Source: Rhodoligotrophos sp. CJ14 (GTDB taxonomy: Bacteria; Pseudomonadota; Alphaproteobacteria; Rhizobiales; Im1). Taken from it: 64,000 bases of DNA. The position numbers were made by a program, and so were the translations under genes. This document shows positions 26,244 through 36,627 of this stretch, piece by piece (positions within the stretch are counted from its first letter, which is position 1; each line of letters opens with the position of its first letter). The notes below the pieces were generated by a model. It was not told where the DNA came from. It ran no database searches and saw only the letters and a program-made list of their open reading frames with translations. The stretch is from assembly GCF_038811545.1 (NCBI RefSeq), contig NZ_CP133319.1, positions 2,323,516 to 2,387,515 of the forward strand, written 5' to 3'.

Positions 26244-28052
26244 TCAGTTGGCGTCCATCTTGAGGGCGGCGATGAAGGCCTCCTGCGGAATGTCGACCTT
26301 GCCGAATTGCCGCATCCGCTTCTTGCCCGCCTTCTGCTTCTCCAGCAGCTTGCGCTTGCGGGTAATATCGCCGCCATAGCACTTCGCGGTGACGTCCTTG
26401 CGCAGCGCCGAGATGGTCTCGCGCGCGATGACCTTGCCGCCAATGGCAGCCTGAATCGGGATCTTGAACAAGTGCTGCGGGATAAGCTCTTTGAGCTTCT
26501 CGCACATCACCCGGCCGCGCTGCTCGGCGCGCGCCCTATGCACGATCATCGATAGCGCGTCCACCGGCTCGCCATTCACGAGAATGGACATCTTCACGAG
26601 CTGCCCTTCCTCATAGCCCTTGATGTGATAGTCGAAGCTTGCATAGCCCCGGCTCACCGATTTCAGCCGGTCGTAGAAATCGAACACCACCTCGTTCAGG
26701 GGCAGGTCATAAACGAGCATCGCTCGCGCACCCGCATAGGTGAGCTGCTTCTGTCTCCCGCGCCGGTCCTCGCAGAGCTTGAGCACAGCACCGAGATGCT
26801 CGTCCGGCACGAGGATGGTGGCCTCGATCCACGGCTCCTCGATCTTGGCGATCTTCATCACATCGGGCATGTCAGCCGGATTGTGCAGCTCCTCCGTGCT
26901 GCCATCGGTGAGATGCAGATGGTAAACCACCGAAGGCGCGGTCGTGATGATCTCGATATCGAATTCACGCTCGATCCGCTCCTGGATGATCTCCAGATGC
27001 AAGAGCCCGAGAAATCCGCAGCGGAAGCCGAAACCCAGCGCCGCCGATGTCTCCATCTCGTAGGAAAAGCTCGCGTCATTGAGCGCAAGCTTGCCCATCG
27101 CCTCGCGCAATGCCTCGAAATCGGAGGTATCGACCGGGAAAAACCCGCAGAACACCACAGGCTGTGCGGGGCGGAAGCCCTTCACCGGCGCCGTCGCCCG
27201 CCGCTTCTCGTCAGTGACCGTATCGCCCACACGTGTGTCGGCGACCTGCTTGATGCCGGCGGTGAAGAAGCCGAGCTCGCCCGGCCCGATCTTGTCCACC
27301 ATTTCTTGCTTTGGCCTGAAGAAGCCGACCCGCTCCACCTGATATGTGGCGCCGGTGCTCATCAGCAGGATCCGTTGCCCCTTGCGCAGCTCGCCATCGA
27401 TGATCCGCACCAGCACGACCACGCCGAGATAAGGGTCATACCAGCTGTCGACCAGCAGGGCCTTGAGTGGCGCATCCAGCTCTCCCTTGGGCGCCGGCAG
27501 CTTATGAACGATGGCCTCCAGCACATCCGGAATGCCGAGGCCTGTCTTGGCCGACACTTCCACCGCCTCGGAAGCATCGATCCCGATCACGTCTTCGATC
27601 TGCGCCCTGATCCGGTCCGGCTCGGCGGCGGGCAGATCGATCTTGTTGAGCACGGGCACGATTTCGTGATTGACCTCGAGTGCCTGGTAGACATTGGCCA
27701 GCGTCTGCGCCTCGACCCCCTGGCTTGCGTCGACCACCAACAGCGAGCCCTCGCAGGCTGCCAGCGAGCGGTTCACCTCATAGGCGAAGTCCACATGTCC
27801 CGGCGTGTCGATCAGGTTGAGAATGTAGTTTTCCCCATTCTTGGCCTTGTAATCGAGGCGCACCGTCTGTGCTTTGATGGTGATGCCGCGCTCGCGCTCG
27901 ATCTCCATGGAATCGAGCACCTGCTCCTTTCCCTGCATTTCGCGCGAGGACAAGCCGCCGCACAACTGAATGAGCCTGTCGGCGAGGGTCGATTTGCCAT
28001 GATCGATATGGGCGATGATGGCGAAGTTGCGAATGTGCGCGAGATCGGTCAT
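26244..28052 (-). CDS. lepA: Elongation factor 4 (LepA)
   Basis: Translational GTPase that back-translocates or remodels ribosomes. The 602 residues contain G1 AHIDHGKST (about 13-21), the switch regions [11 protein letters not shown] and [12 protein letters not shown], and NKIDLP. A LepA-specific C-terminal domain has [16 protein letters not shown] and the tail [20 protein letters not shown]. The ATG at 28052 gives [23 protein letters not shown] 28070, six codons upstream with CCGGA before it, is the alternative. It is divergent from rph. Confidence 0.97.
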   Translation of the reverse strand: MTDLAHIRNFAIIAHIDHGKSTLADRLIQLCGGLSSREMQGKEQVLDSMEIERERGITIKAQTVRLDYKAKNGENYILNLIDTPGHVDFAYEVNRSLAACEGSLLVVDASQGVEAQTLANVYQALEVNHEIVPVLNKIDLPAAEPDRIRAQIEDVIGIDASEAVEVSAKTGLGIPDVLEAIVHKLPAPKGELDAPLKALLVDSWYDPYLGVVVLVRIIDGELRKGQRILLMSTGATYQVERVGFFRPKQEMVDKIGPGELGFFTAGIKQVADTRVGDTVTDEKRRATAPVKGFRPAQPVVFCGFFPVDTSDFEALREAMGKLALNDASFSYEMETSAALGFGFRCGFLGLLHLEIIQERIEREFDIEIITTAPSVVYHLHLTDGSTEELHNPADMPDVMKIAKIEEPWIEATILVPDEHLGAVLKLCEDRRGRQKQLTYAGARAMLVYDLPLNEVVFDFYDRLKSVSRGYASFDYHIKGYEEGQLVKMSILVNGEPVDALSMIVHRARAEQRGRVMCEKLKELIPQHLFKIPIQAAIGGKVIARETISALRKDVTAKCYGGDITRKRKLLEKQKAGKKRMRQFGKVDIPQEAFIAALKMDAN

Positions 28053-28223
28053 GGAACGGGTAGATAGCATTCCGGAAAGTGCGGTCAAGCGCCGTGACGC
28101 CTGCGCCACGCCTGCAAGGCGAGACTGGCCTGCCGATCGCATGCCATTGCCGCCACCGGACCGATCGACTACAACCGCCGTCTGCACTGGCGAGCCCAGT
28201 GCCGCCACCGGATTTCAGGAGCC

Positions 28224-28940
28224 ATGATGCGACCTTCTCGACGCGAAGCCCACGATCTCAGAGCCGTCAGCCTGGAGCGGGGCGTCTCAAAACATGCTGA
28301 AGGGTCATGTCTCGTTCGCTTTGGCGACACGCACGTGCTGTGCACCGCGAGCCTTGAAACCCGCGTGCCGGGCTGGCTGCGCGGCGCGGGCAAGGGCTGG
28401 GTTTCCGCCGAATACGGCATGTTGCCCCGCGCCACCAATGAGCGTACGCAGCGCGAGGCCGCCAGCGGCAAACGGGGCGGCCGCACGCTCGAGATACAAC
28501 GGCTGATCGGCCGCTCGCTACGCGCAGCGGTAGACTTAGCGAAGCTCGGAGAGGTCCAGATCACGATCGACTGCGACGTGATCCAGGCGGATGGTGGCAC
28601 CCGCACCGCAGCGATCACCGGCGGCTGGGTTGCCCTGCACGACTGCCTGATGTGGATGAAGGCCCGCAACATGATTCGTGAAATGCCGCTGATCAGCCAG
28701 GTCGCGGCTGTTTCCTGCGGCATCTACCAGGGAACCGCGATCTGCGATCTGGATTATGCTGAGGACTCCGAAGCGGAGGCCGATGCGAATTTTGTCATGA
28801 ACGGCAATGGCCAGCTGATCGAGGTTCAGGGCACAGCGGAAAAGGCGCCCTTCTCCGAAGAGCAGTTCCTGGAGCTTCTAAGGCTGGCGCGGCAGGGCAT
28901 CGAGCGCCTCGTCGATTTGCAGAAGACTGCGGTAAGTTGA
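28224..28940 (+). CDS. rph: Ribonuclease PH
   Basis: Phosphorolytic 3'-5' exoribonuclease for tRNA 3' maturation. The 238 residues (full length) include [37 protein letters not shown] and the phosphate-binding region [27 protein letters not shown]-like [19 protein letters not shown] and the metal-binding aspartates in [20 protein letters not shown] follow. Two adjacent ATGs occur (28224, 28227), with AGGA upstream. It begins a tight four-gene row rph-VOC-rdgB-hemW with overlaps or very short gaps. Confidence 0.97.
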   Translation: MMRPSRREAHDLRAVSLERGVSKHAEGSCLVRFGDTHVLCTASLETRVPGWLRGAGKGWVSAEYGMLPRATNERTQREAASGKRGGRTLEIQRLIGRSLRAAVDLAKLGEVQITIDCDVIQADGGTRTAAITGGWVALHDCLMWMKARNMIREMPLISQVAAVSCGIYQGTAICDLDYAEDSEAEADANFVMNGNGQLIEVQGTAEKAPFSEEQFLELLRLARQGIERLVDLQKTAVS

Positions 28941-28942
28941 GC

Positions 28943-29353
28943 ATGACACCTGCGGGCATTCTCGAAACGGTCATCTACGCCGCCGATCTGGATGCTGCGC
29001 AGGCCTTCTACGAAACCGTGCTGGGCCTGCAGCGCGTGGCCCGGGTTGGCGACCGTCATGTCTTCTTCTCCATGGGTGATCAGATGCTGCTGGTCTTCAA
29101 CCCGCAGGCCACCCGTGAGCCGCCCAAGCCCGGGGCCCTGCCCATCCCTGTCCATGGCGCCGAGGGGCCGTGTCACGTATGCTTCCGTGCTAGCCGTGAC
29201 GAGCTTGACCGCTGGCAGGCCCATCTTGAGGCCCATGGCGTCGAGATCGAGTCCGTCGTGGATTGGCCGAAAGGTGGCCGCTCGATCTATTTCCGCGACC
29301 CTGCCGGCAACTCGATCGAATTTGCCGAGCCGAAGATCTGGGGTTTTGCATGA
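28943..29353 (+). CDS. VOC superfamily (glyoxalase/bleomycin-resistance fold) protein
   Basis: A 136-residue single-chain vicinal-oxygen-chelate protein with two beta-alpha-beta-beta-beta modules: the first from [22 protein letters not shown] and the second from [20 protein letters not shown] to [18 protein letters not shown]. Putative metal ligands are His at the second strand and Glu in SIEFAE. The substrate is unknown; it may be a dioxygenase, lyase or resistance protein. It starts 3 bases after rph and its stop overlaps the rdgB ATG. Confidence 0.88.
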   Translation: MTPAGILETVIYAADLDAAQAFYETVLGLQRVARVGDRHVFFSMGDQMLLVFNPQATREPPKPGALPIPVHGAEGPCHVCFRASRDELDRWQAHLEAHGVEIESVVDWPKGGRSIYFRDPAGNSIEFAEPKIWGFA

Positions 29354-29979
29354 CTGGGCGCCCGCTGATCGAGAAGCGGCTCGTCATCGCCACCCACAAT
29401 CCGGGAAAGCTGCGGGAGATCGCCGATCTTCTGCGACCTTTGGGACTTGATGCCGTCTCCGCCGGCGATCTCGGCCTGCCAGAGCCGGAAGAGACCGGCG
29501 ACAGCTTCACGGCCAATGCCCTGCTGAAGGCACGCGCGGCGACAACCGCATCCGGCCTGCCTGCCTTGGCGGATGACAGCGGTCTCGCGGTCGATGCCCT
29601 TGACGGCGCACCCGGCATCTACTCGGCGCGCTGGGCGGGCCCCGGCAAAGACTTTGCCATGGCCATGCGCAATGTGGAGGAACGGCTCCAGGCAAAGGGA
29701 GCAACCACCCCCGACCGGCGCACGGCCCAATTCGTTTGCGCCCTTGCGCTGGCTTGGCCCGATGATCATGTGGAAGTCTTCGAGGGCCGGGTGGCCGGCA
29801 CACTGATATGGCCGCCGCGCGGCGCGCTTGGCTTCGGCTACGACCCCATGTTCCTGCCCGAGGGTTATGACCAGACCTTTGGTGAAATGAACCCGGAGAA
29901 GAAGCACGCGATTTCGCACCGGGCACGCGCCTTCACCGCTTTGACCGGCCACGTGCTCAGGGCACGCAAGCATGAGTGA
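29350..29979 (+). CDS. rdgB: Non-canonical purine NTP pyrophosphatase RdgB/HAM1
   Basis: House-cleaning hydrolase that converts ITP, dITP and XTP to monophosphates. The 209 residues include [18 protein letters not shown] (substrate-binding S/T-x-N-x-x-K), [37 protein letters not shown] and [20 protein letters not shown] with the conserved SHRARAF near the end. The start overlaps the VOC stop (ATGA) and the end overlaps hemW by 8 bases, giving an operon with rph. This gene order is common in Rhizobiales. Confidence 0.96.
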   Translation: MTGRPLIEKRLVIATHNPGKLREIADLLRPLGLDAVSAGDLGLPEPEETGDSFTANALLKARAATTASGLPALADDSGLAVDALDGAPGIYSARWAGPGKDFAMAMRNVEERLQAKGATTPDRRTAQFVCALALAWPDDHVEVFEGRVAGTLIWPPRGALGFGYDPMFLPEGYDQTFGEMNPEKKHAISHRARAFTALTGHVLRARKHE

Positions 29980-31153
29980 TCCCAACGACACATTGTTTGG
30001 CGTCTATGTGCATTGGCCATTCTGCCGGGCCAAATGCCCCTATTGTGATTTCAACTCGCATGTCCGTCCCCAGGCGGACGCCATGGCCTATGCGGCAGCA
30101 CTCGCGCGCGAGATCACCTATTACGGCCAGCTTGCGCCTGGACGTACTGTCACCAGCATCTTCTTTGGCGGCGGCACTCCATCGCTCATGCCGCCTGCAG
30201 CAGTCGAGCTGGTGCTTGGCACGATAGCGCGGCAATGGGCGGTCTCCAGCACCGCCGAGATCACGCTCGAAGCAAATCCCACCAGCGTCGAGGCCGACAA
30301 TTTTGCAGGCTATGCCAGTGCCGGTGTCAACCGCCTCTCACTCGGTATCCAGGCGCTCAATGATGCCGACCTCAAGCTGTTGGGCCGCGAGCACTCCGCC
30401 ACTGAGGCACTCCGGGCGCTCGACATTGCCCAACAAACTTTCGCCCGTACCTCCTTCGATCTCATCTACGCCCGGCCAGATCAGACACCCGAGGACTGGC
30501 GCAAAGAGCTTGAGCAAGCCCTTTCCCTAGGGACGGAGCACTTATCCCTCTATCAGCTGACCATTGAGCCCGGCACGCCCTTTGCGGCCCGCCACAAGCG
30601 CGGGCAGCTGATCGTGCCCGAAGACGAGACGGCACTGGAGCTATACGATCTCACCCAGAGCCTCTGCGCGGCCGCCGGCATGCCCGCTTATGAGATATCG
30701 AACCATGCGCGCCCTTGCGCGCAATCGCGCCACAACCTCACCTACTGGCGCTATGGCGAATATGTCGGCATAGGACCCGGCGCGCATGGGCGGCTGCGGC
30801 TGAGCGATGGCCGTCATGCCATGCAAGCGATCCGGGCGCCGGCCCCTTGGCTTTCGGCCGTGCGGCGTGACGGGCACGGCATTGCCGATGACATCGTGCT
30901 CGCACCCGAGGAAGAGGGCGAGGAATTCCTGCTGATGGGTCTGAGGCTCAGCGAAGGCATCCTGCTTGATCGCTTCACCGCGCTGAGTGGCCTCAGCCTT
31001 GCGCCTGATACCCTCCGCGCCCTTCAAGCCGAGGGCCTGATCGCATGGGATGAGCGCGGGAAGCGCATCGCGGCAACGGGTCGCGGCCGGCAGGTGCTGA
31101 ACGCCCTGATTGCCACCATCGCCGGCTCGGCTGAGCGCGCCGAGGCAGCCTGA
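29972..31153 (+). CDS. hemW: HemW, radical SAM heme chaperone
   Basis: Radical-SAM family protein of 393 residues. The cluster-binding C-x-x-x-C-x-x-C is C18, C22 and C25 in [16 protein letters not shown]. The SAM-binding GGGTPSL motif is in [10 protein letters not shown], and the C-terminal HemN_C domain (about 300-370) contains [14 protein letters not shown]. The absence of the extra N-terminal features of HemN indicates HemW, a heme-trafficking protein, rather than coproporphyrinogen dehydrogenase. It overlaps rdgB by 8 bases. Confidence 0.93.
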   Translation: MSDPNDTLFGVYVHWPFCRAKCPYCDFNSHVRPQADAMAYAAALAREITYYGQLAPGRTVTSIFFGGGTPSLMPPAAVELVLGTIARQWAVSSTAEITLEANPTSVEADNFAGYASAGVNRLSLGIQALNDADLKLLGREHSATEALRALDIAQQTFARTSFDLIYARPDQTPEDWRKELEQALSLGTEHLSLYQLTIEPGTPFAARHKRGQLIVPEDETALELYDLTQSLCAAAGMPAYEISNHARPCAQSRHNLTYWRYGEYVGIGPGAHGRLRLSDGRHAMQAIRAPAPWLSAVRRDGHGIADDIVLAPEEEGEEFLLMGLRLSEGILLDRFTALSGLSLAPDTLRALQAEGLIAWDERGKRIAATGRGRQVLNALIATIAGSAERAEAA

Positions 31154-31213
31154 CCCGCCCAGCCCCTTGGCCTTCTCCGGCTCGGAGCTAGGATCCAGCC
31201 AGCACCGGCGGGA

Positions 31214-32461
31214 TTAGAATGAGGACGAGCCCGTAAACCGGCCGGGTGGATTCTCGATGACCTGCGGCCCCTGCGGGGTCACCTCAAGAATGGCAAGCCC
31301 GCGCTCGATCCGCCCATCGGACCGGAACCGGAAGAGCCCGTTCACGCCCTGATATCCCTCGGGATTGGTCAGCTGCTCCCGGCTGAACCGCTGTCCCTCC
31401 GGCGCCTTGGCCAGCGCGATCGACAGGCTGACCGCATCATAGGCAAGGCTTGCGAGCCGCGGCGGCGTATCACCATAGGTCGACTGATAACGCTGCTCGA
31501 ACCTCGTGACCATTTGCGGGGTAACGCCCGCATACCAGCCGCCGAGCGATATGGGCGTGGTGCGTGCAACGGGACTATCCCATAGTCCCGTGCCGATCAT
31601 CTTCACACGTTGAGGCTCAACGCCCGCCTGCTGAAGCCCTGCTCCGATCTGCCGGAGATAATCGCTGCCATCCGGCAGCAGCACCGCCTGCACATTTCGC
31701 GAGGGATCATTCACCGCCTCGGCGATCTGCCGCACAGCGTCATTGATCCCTCCCGGCGCTCTTGCATAGCGCGCAGTCACGACCACCTGCCCGCCATTGG
31801 ATTGCACGGCCTCGATGAGGCCCCGCTCCACCGTCGCGCCATACTGATCTTTCGGGATCATGGCTGCGATGTTCTTGCGCCCCTGTCGCACCGTGTAGCC
31901 GGCCACGCTCGCGACCTCCTGCTCCGGCAGGAAGCTCATGAGATAGGTGCCCGGACCCGCAACATTGCTCGAGGACGAGAAGGCGATGACCGGCACATTG
32001 TTCTGCCGCGCCAGCGGTGAGACCGCCTGCACTTCCGTTGACAGCAGCGGCCCGATGATGAGCTGAGCCCCTTCGTTCAGCGCTTCCTGCGCAGCCGCTT
32101 GCGCACCCTGCGGATTGCCCCGCGTGTCCTTGGTGATCAGCACGATCCCGGGATCACCGGAGTCGAACATCGCCAGTTCGCCGGCTTGCTTCAGCGCCCG
32201 GCCGACATTGGCGGTATCGCCCGGACCGGACATTGGCACCAGCAGCGCAACCTTGATGCCTTCTGTATTGATATTCACGGTCTGCGGCGCGGCCGGCTGC
32301 TGCACCACTGGCGGGGCCGATCTCGAATCTCCCCACAGGCTGGGATTGACGCTGCAGCCCGCAAGCGCCAATGCTGCCAAACTGGCCAATGCCACTTTGA
32401 GCCGCGACAGAGGCGAAACTCGTGGAGTAAGTGTACGAGGAAATACGGCCGTTAACGCCAC
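31214..32461 (-). CDS. Penicillin-binding protein activator, LpoA-like lipoprotein
   Basis: Periplasmic-binding-protein-fold lipoprotein (Peripla_BP_6/LpoA C-terminal domain) of about 415 residues. The lipobox LALAGC gives the lipidated cysteine at about residue 36. The main domain starts VALLVPMSGPGDTANVGRAL and includes GPLLSTEVQAVSPLARQNNVPVIAFSS. Relatives activate peptidoglycan synthases, though direct evidence in alphaproteobacteria is limited. The exact start is uncertain: GTG 32461 gives a plausible signal peptide, ATG 32512 an overlong one. It is divergent from rsmI, its usual neighbour. Confidence 0.85.
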   Translation of the reverse strand: MALTAVFPRTLTPRVSPLSRLKVALASLAALALAGCSVNPSLWGDSRSAPPVVQQPAAPQTVNINTEGIKVALLVPMSGPGDTANVGRALKQAGELAMFDSGDPGIVLITKDTRGNPQGAQAAAQEALNEGAQLIIGPLLSTEVQAVSPLARQNNVPVIAFSSSSNVAGPGTYLMSFLPEQEVASVAGYTVRQGRKNIAAMIPKDQYGATVERGLIEAVQSNGGQVVVTARYARAPGGINDAVRQIAEAVNDPSRNVQAVLLPDGSDYLRQIGAGLQQAGVEPQRVKMIGTGLWDSPVARTTPISLGGWYAGVTPQMVTRFEQRYQSTYGDTPPRLASLAYDAVSLSIALAKAPEGQRFSREQLTNPEGYQGVNGLFRFRSDGRIERGLAILEVTPQGPQVIENPPGRFTGSSSF

Positions 32462-32568
32462 TGTGTATCCCGATGGCTGCTCTGTATCCTGGACAGGTGC
32501 ACCGGCAGCCATTGGCCGACGGAAGCGCGCCTAAGCTAAACAATGCGCACCTTGATGGGAAGCCCCAC

Positions 32569-33522
32569 GTGTCCCGCCCACTGAACAATGAACCGTCTTT
32601 CATCGAAGCCGCATCGCAGCGGCGCCCGTTTTCGGTGGAGGGTCATACCTTTAGCGCAGCCCCCGCCGAGCCCGGCCTGCACATAACGGCAACACCCATC
32701 GGCAATCTCGGCGACATCACTCTGCGTGCCCTGCAGACCCTTGCAGGAGTCGACGTGATTCTTTGCGAGGACACCCGGGTCACCCGGAAACTGACCCAGC
32801 GCTATGGCATCACCACACCGTTGCAGCCTTATCACGAGCACAACGCGGCCAAGGTCCGCCCCGGCATCCTGAGCCGCCTCGAGGAAGGCGCGGCCATCGC
32901 ACTCGTCAGCGATGCCGGCACACCGCTCATCTCCGATCCCGGCTACAAGCTGGTACGCGAAGCGCGCGAGCAGGGCTTGCGCATCCATGCCGTGCCGGGC
33001 GCGAGCGCGGTACTGGCCGGTCTCTCCATCGCCGGCCTGCCAAGCGACAGCTTCCTGTTCGCGGGCTTCCTTCCGGCAAAAAGCGGTGAACGCACGCGGC
33101 GCCTGGCCGATCTGGCGGAGGTTCCAGCGACCGTCATCCTGTTTGAAGCCCCTCAGCGTCTTCTTGCAACCCTCTCCGCCATCGCCGAGGTGATGGGCGA
33201 GAGAGAGATCACCGTCACGCGCGAGCTGACCAAACTGCACGAGGAGTGTTTATCCGGCACCGCCGCAGACCTTGCCGCGCAATTTGGCGATAGGGCCTCC
33301 ATCAAAGGAGAAATCACCCTCCTGATCTCACCCCCCGACCGGGATCAGCACGAGGACTTGAGCGAGGAAGCGCTGGACGCGGAGCTTGCCTGCGCGCTCA
33401 AGACAATGTCGCCCAGCAGGGCGGCGGCCCATGTGGCCGAGACATTGCGGCTGCCGCGCAAGCGTGTCTATGCTCGCGCTATGGCCTTGCGGGATGGCGA
33501 TGGTGGACCGCATCAGGAATGA
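32569..33522 (+). CDS. rsmI: 16S rRNA 2'-O-methyltransferase RsmI
   Basis: SAM-dependent tetrapyrrole-methylase-fold enzyme that 2'-O-methylates C1402 of 16S rRNA. Key blocks are ITATPIGNLGDITLRAL, CEDTRVTRKLTQRYGI, AIALVSDAGTPLISDPGYKL, the PSDSFLFAGFLP region and EREITVTRELTKLHEE. The GTG at 32569 has GGGAAG upstream and leaves a 40-residue leader before the conserved strand; the frame stays open further upstream toward the divergent lipoprotein gene. Length is 317 residues, slightly above typical. yraN overlaps its 3' end by 29 bases. Confidence 0.93.
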   Translation: MSRPLNNEPSFIEAASQRRPFSVEGHTFSAAPAEPGLHITATPIGNLGDITLRALQTLAGVDVILCEDTRVTRKLTQRYGITTPLQPYHEHNAAKVRPGILSRLEEGAAIALVSDAGTPLISDPGYKLVREAREQGLRIHAVPGASAVLAGLSIAGLPSDSFLFAGFLPAKSGERTRRLADLAEVPATVILFEAPQRLLATLSAIAEVMGEREITVTRELTKLHEECLSGTAADLAAQFGDRASIKGEITLLISPPDRDQHEDLSEEALDAELACALKTMSPSRAAAHVAETLRLPRKRVYARAMALRDGDGGPHQE

Positions 33523-33895
33523 CGAGGCGCGCCGGGCAGCCTATCGCCGCGGCCTGCATGCCGAAACCCTTGCGGTCTGGATGCTGCGCCTGCGTGGCTT
33601 TCGCATCCTCGACCGCCGCGCACGCACGCCCGTCGGCGAGATCGACATCGTCGCCAGACGAGGTGAGCTCGTGCTGTTCATCGAGGTGAAGCGCCGCAGC
33701 GAATTGCCCACGGCCTTTTCTTCGCTGCGCCTGCGCCAGCAGGAGCGCATCGTGCGGGCCGCCCGCTTCTGGCTGGCGGGGCAGGCCCACCTCTCCCGCT
33801 GCAACTACCGCTTTGACATGGTGATTGTGCCGCCCTACCTATGGCCTCTGCACATCGCGGATGCCTTCCCGGCCGATATTGCCGGGCAGATGTGA
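33494..33895 (+). CDS. YraN/UPF0102 family endonuclease-like protein
   Basis: A 133-residue protein of the YraN family with a restriction-endonuclease-like core. Conserved residues are visible in [30 protein letters not shown] with the following IEVKRR (the E-x-K motif), and in RFDMVIV near the C-terminus. It is found with rsmI in many bacteria, sometimes linked to Holliday-junction or nucleic acid metabolism, but the function is not proven. ATG 33494 or 33500 could start the protein. Confidence 0.9.
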   Translation: MAMVDRIRNDEARRAAYRRGLHAETLAVWMLRLRGFRILDRRARTPVGEIDIVARRGELVLFIEVKRRSELPTAFSSLRLRQQERIVRAARFWLAGQAHLSRCNYRFDMVIVPPYLWPLHIADAFPADIAGQM

Positions 33896-33921
33896 GCACA
33901 GGCCGCGCAGGGGACCGCCTC

Positions 33922-34860
33922 ATGTCATTGAAGATTGCCGTTCAGATGGACCCGATCGAATCGATCACGATTCGCGGTGACTCAACCTTCGCCCTGCTGC
34001 TGGAGGCCCAACGGCGCGGCCATGAGATCTTCTACTATCTCCCGAAACATCTGAGCCTGCGCGATGGGAAGCTGCAGGCCTCGGGCCAGTCGCTGGTGGT
34101 GCGGGATGAGGAAGGCAACCACTTCACGGCGAGCGATCAACGGACCGAGGACTTGAGCCGGTGGGATGTGGTGCTGCTCCGCCAGGACCCGCCTTTCGAT
34201 ATGTCCTACATCACCACCACCCACCTGCTGGAGGCGATCCATCCGCGCACCTTGGTGGTGAACGATCCGGTCGAGGTGCGCAACGCGCCGGAAAAGATCT
34301 TCGTCACCCGCTTTCCCCAATTCATGCCGCCGACGCTGATCACCCGTGACCGCAATGCCATCCGCGCTTTCAAGGACGAGTTCGGCGACATCATCCTCAA
34401 GCCGCTGTTCGGCAATGGCGGCGCCGGCGTGTTCCGGCTCAGCCATGGCGATGAGAACCTCGCCTCCCTGGTCGAGCTGTTCGAGCAGTCCTTCCGCGAA
34501 CCCTTTATCGTGCAGAAATACCTGCCCGAGGTGCGCAAGGGCGACAAGCGTATCATCCTGGTGGACGGAAAGGCCGTTGGCGCCATCAACCGCGTGCCGG
34601 CGCTGGGCGAGGCCCGCTCCAACATGCATGTGGGCGGCCGTGCCGAGCCAAGCGAGCTCACCAAGCGCGACCTCGAGATTTGCGAGGCGATCGGGCCCGA
34701 GCTGAAGGCGCGCGGGCTTCTGTTCGTCGGCATTGATGTGATCGGTGATTGGCTCACCGAGATCAATGTGACTTCGCCCACCGGTATCCGCGAGGTGAAA
34801 CGGTTCGGCGGTGCCGATATCGCAAGTCTCATCTGGGATGCGATCGAGGCGAAGCGCTGA
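33922..34860 (+). CDS. gshB: Glutathione synthetase
   Basis: ATP-grasp ligase joining gamma-glutamylcysteine and glycine. The 312 residues begin [20 protein letters not shown], the gammaproteobacterial/alphaproteobacterial GshB N-terminus. The N-terminal domain (about 1-120) is followed by the ATP-grasp domain with [34 protein letters not shown] and the C-terminal [19 protein letters not shown] lies upstream of ATG 33922. It lies 26 bases after yraN in the rsmI-yraN-gshB block. Confidence 0.97.
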   Translation: MSLKIAVQMDPIESITIRGDSTFALLLEAQRRGHEIFYYLPKHLSLRDGKLQASGQSLVVRDEEGNHFTASDQRTEDLSRWDVVLLRQDPPFDMSYITTTHLLEAIHPRTLVVNDPVEVRNAPEKIFVTRFPQFMPPTLITRDRNAIRAFKDEFGDIILKPLFGNGGAGVFRLSHGDENLASLVELFEQSFREPFIVQKYLPEVRKGDKRIILVDGKAVGAINRVPALGEARSNMHVGGRAEPSELTKRDLEICEAIGPELKARGLLFVGIDVIGDWLTEINVTSPTGIREVKRFGGADIASLIWDAIEAKR

Positions 34861-34878
34861 GCCAGCCTCAGGCCAGGT

Positions 34879-36066
34879 TCAGCTCTGGCTCGCGTAATCC
34901 GCAAGCTTCAGCATGAAGCGCGAGCAAGCCTCGATCTGCTCGACCGAGATATACTCATCCGGCTGATGCGCCTGGGCAATATCCCCCGGCCCGCAAACGA
35001 TCGCGGACATTCCGCCTTCCTGGAACAGCCCGCCCTCTGTGGCATAGGGGACTGCGAAAGTGCGGTTGGTCTGGGTGAGAAACAGCGCCAGCCGCTCCGC
35101 CTCCGAGCCCGGATCCGGCTTCAGCCCGACCACCCCGCCGATATCCCGGGTTGTGATCGTGGCATCGGGTGCAACGGCCCGCAATTCAGGCAGGATCTCA
35201 TCGGCAAAGGCAGCAAGCCGTCGCGGCGCCTCCTCCGGGTCAGCATCTGGCAATAGCCGCGTTTCCCAATAAAAGCGGGCATGCCGCGGGATGATGTTGA
35301 GCGCGCCACCCCCTTCGATGCGTGAAACCTGTAGCGAGGTGAAGGGCGGATCGAAGCGGCCCGACGGGTCACCCCGCTCCCGCAGCGCCCGGCTCATACG
35401 CGCAAGCTCGGCAATGAGTTCACCCACCGCCATGGCTGCATTTGCTGCGATATGTGGCATGCTGGAATGCGCTTCCTTGCCCGTCACCTCCGTGAGGAAA
35501 CGCCGTGTGCCCTTATGCGCGTCCACCACCTTCATCATGGTCGGCTCGCCCACGATCACCGCACGCGGCAAGGGGTGATGCGCGCGGATCTCCGCAATCA
35601 TCGGCCGCACCCCGAGACAGCCCACCTCCTCGTCATAGGAAAGGGCAAGGTGGATCGGCTGCTTGAGCTTGCGCTCCAGGAAATCGGGCACATGCGCAAG
35701 CGCTGTGGCAACGAAGCCCTTCATATCGCAGGCCCCACGGCCATAGAGCTTGCCATTCCGCTCCACCAGCCGCCAGGGATCGCTGCTCCAGTCCTGATCA
35801 TCGACCGGCACCACATCCGTATGGCCAGACAGCGCGATGCCCCCGCGGTCCCGTGGCCCGATTGTGGCATAGAGCGACGCCTTCGTGCCGTCCTCGCTGG
35901 GGATGATGATGCTCTCAACACCCCAGCCGGCGAGATAATCGCGCACGAAATCGATCAGCGGCAGGTTGCTCAAGCGGCTCGTGGTGTCGAATGCCACCAG
36001 CCGCTCCAGCATCTCCACCGGGCTGAGCCTCTGCCCCGAGGCGCTCGCTTGTGCTGCTGCGGTCAA
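34879..36066 (-). CDS. argE: Acetylornithine deacetylase (M20 family)
   Basis: Zinc-dependent deacylase of the M20 peptidase family, producing ornithine in arginine synthesis or acting on related N-acyl amino acids. The 395 residues include ALSGHTDVVPVDDQDW (metal His and Asp), GRGACDMKGF, SYDEEVGCLGVRPMI, and GEPTMMKVVDAHKGTRRF preceding the dimerisation domain. The C-terminal His is in VCGPGDIAQAHQPDEYI. The ArgE pattern is good, but substrate assignment within M20 is tentative. It overlaps apaG by 4 bases on the same strand. Confidence 0.9.
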   Translation of the reverse strand: MTAAAQASASGQRLSPVEMLERLVAFDTTSRLSNLPLIDFVRDYLAGWGVESIIIPSEDGTKASLYATIGPRDRGGIALSGHTDVVPVDDQDWSSDPWRLVERNGKLYGRGACDMKGFVATALAHVPDFLERKLKQPIHLALSYDEEVGCLGVRPMIAEIRAHHPLPRAVIVGEPTMMKVVDAHKGTRRFLTEVTGKEAHSSMPHIAANAAMAVGELIAELARMSRALRERGDPSGRFDPPFTSLQVSRIEGGGALNIIPRHARFYWETRLLPDADPEEAPRRLAAFADEILPELRAVAPDATITTRDIGGVVGLKPDPGSEAERLALFLTQTNRTFAVPYATEGGLFQEGGMSAIVCGPGDIAQAHQPDEYISVEQIEACSRFMLKLADYASQS

Positions 36067-36455
36067 TGCACTCTCTTCTTCTCATAGGGGCTTTCGAGCG
36101 CGAAGGCGGGGATGTCCACATTGAACATCTCGCCTGACGCGGTCTCCATCTGGTAGCACCCCACCATGATCCCCGACGGGGTCGGAAGCGGTGCCCCGCT
36201 CGTATATTCGAAGCTCTCTCCGGGACGCAGGATAGGCTGCTCGCCGACCACACCCTCGCCGCGAACCTCCTGGTTGCGTCCGAACGCATCGGTGATGCGC
36301 CAATAGCGCGTCTTCAGCTGGACAATCTCCTGCCCGAGATTCTCGATGACAATGGTATAGGACCAGACAAAATGGTGCTCATCGGGCGCCGACTGGTCAT
36401 CGAGAAAGGCGGGCGTCACGGTAACGCGTATGGCTCGTGTCGTCTTGTTGTACAT
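36063..36455 (-). CDS. apaG: ApaG/DUF525 protein
   Basis: A 130-residue protein with the immunoglobulin-like ApaG fold. Typical sequences are IRVTVTPAFLDDQSAP, FVWSYTIVIENLG, QLKTRYWRITDAFG, VRGEGVVGEQPILRPGESFEY and SGIMVGCYQM. Co-S efflux or magnesium-related roles were proposed for relatives, with no agreed biochemical function. It precedes argE with an ATGA overlap and is divergent from dcd. Confidence 0.93.
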   Translation of the reverse strand: MYNKTTRAIRVTVTPAFLDDQSAPDEHHFVWSYTIVIENLGQEIVQLKTRYWRITDAFGRNQEVRGEGVVGEQPILRPGESFEYTSGAPLPTPSGIMVGCYQMETASGEMFNVDIPAFALESPYEKKRVH

Positions 36456-36627
36456 CGCATCCTGTCATGCAGGGACATGTGAACGCACTCTGGGCCTCAG
36501 TCTCGGTCGCCGTCAAGTCGACAGCCGTCGCTCGGATCGACGCCACACAACCAAAACATTGGCACTTCTGCACTGTTCCGCTACGAAGAAGCGCCCATTC
36601 AACGGCAGCGAATAGGAGCCGGGTCTC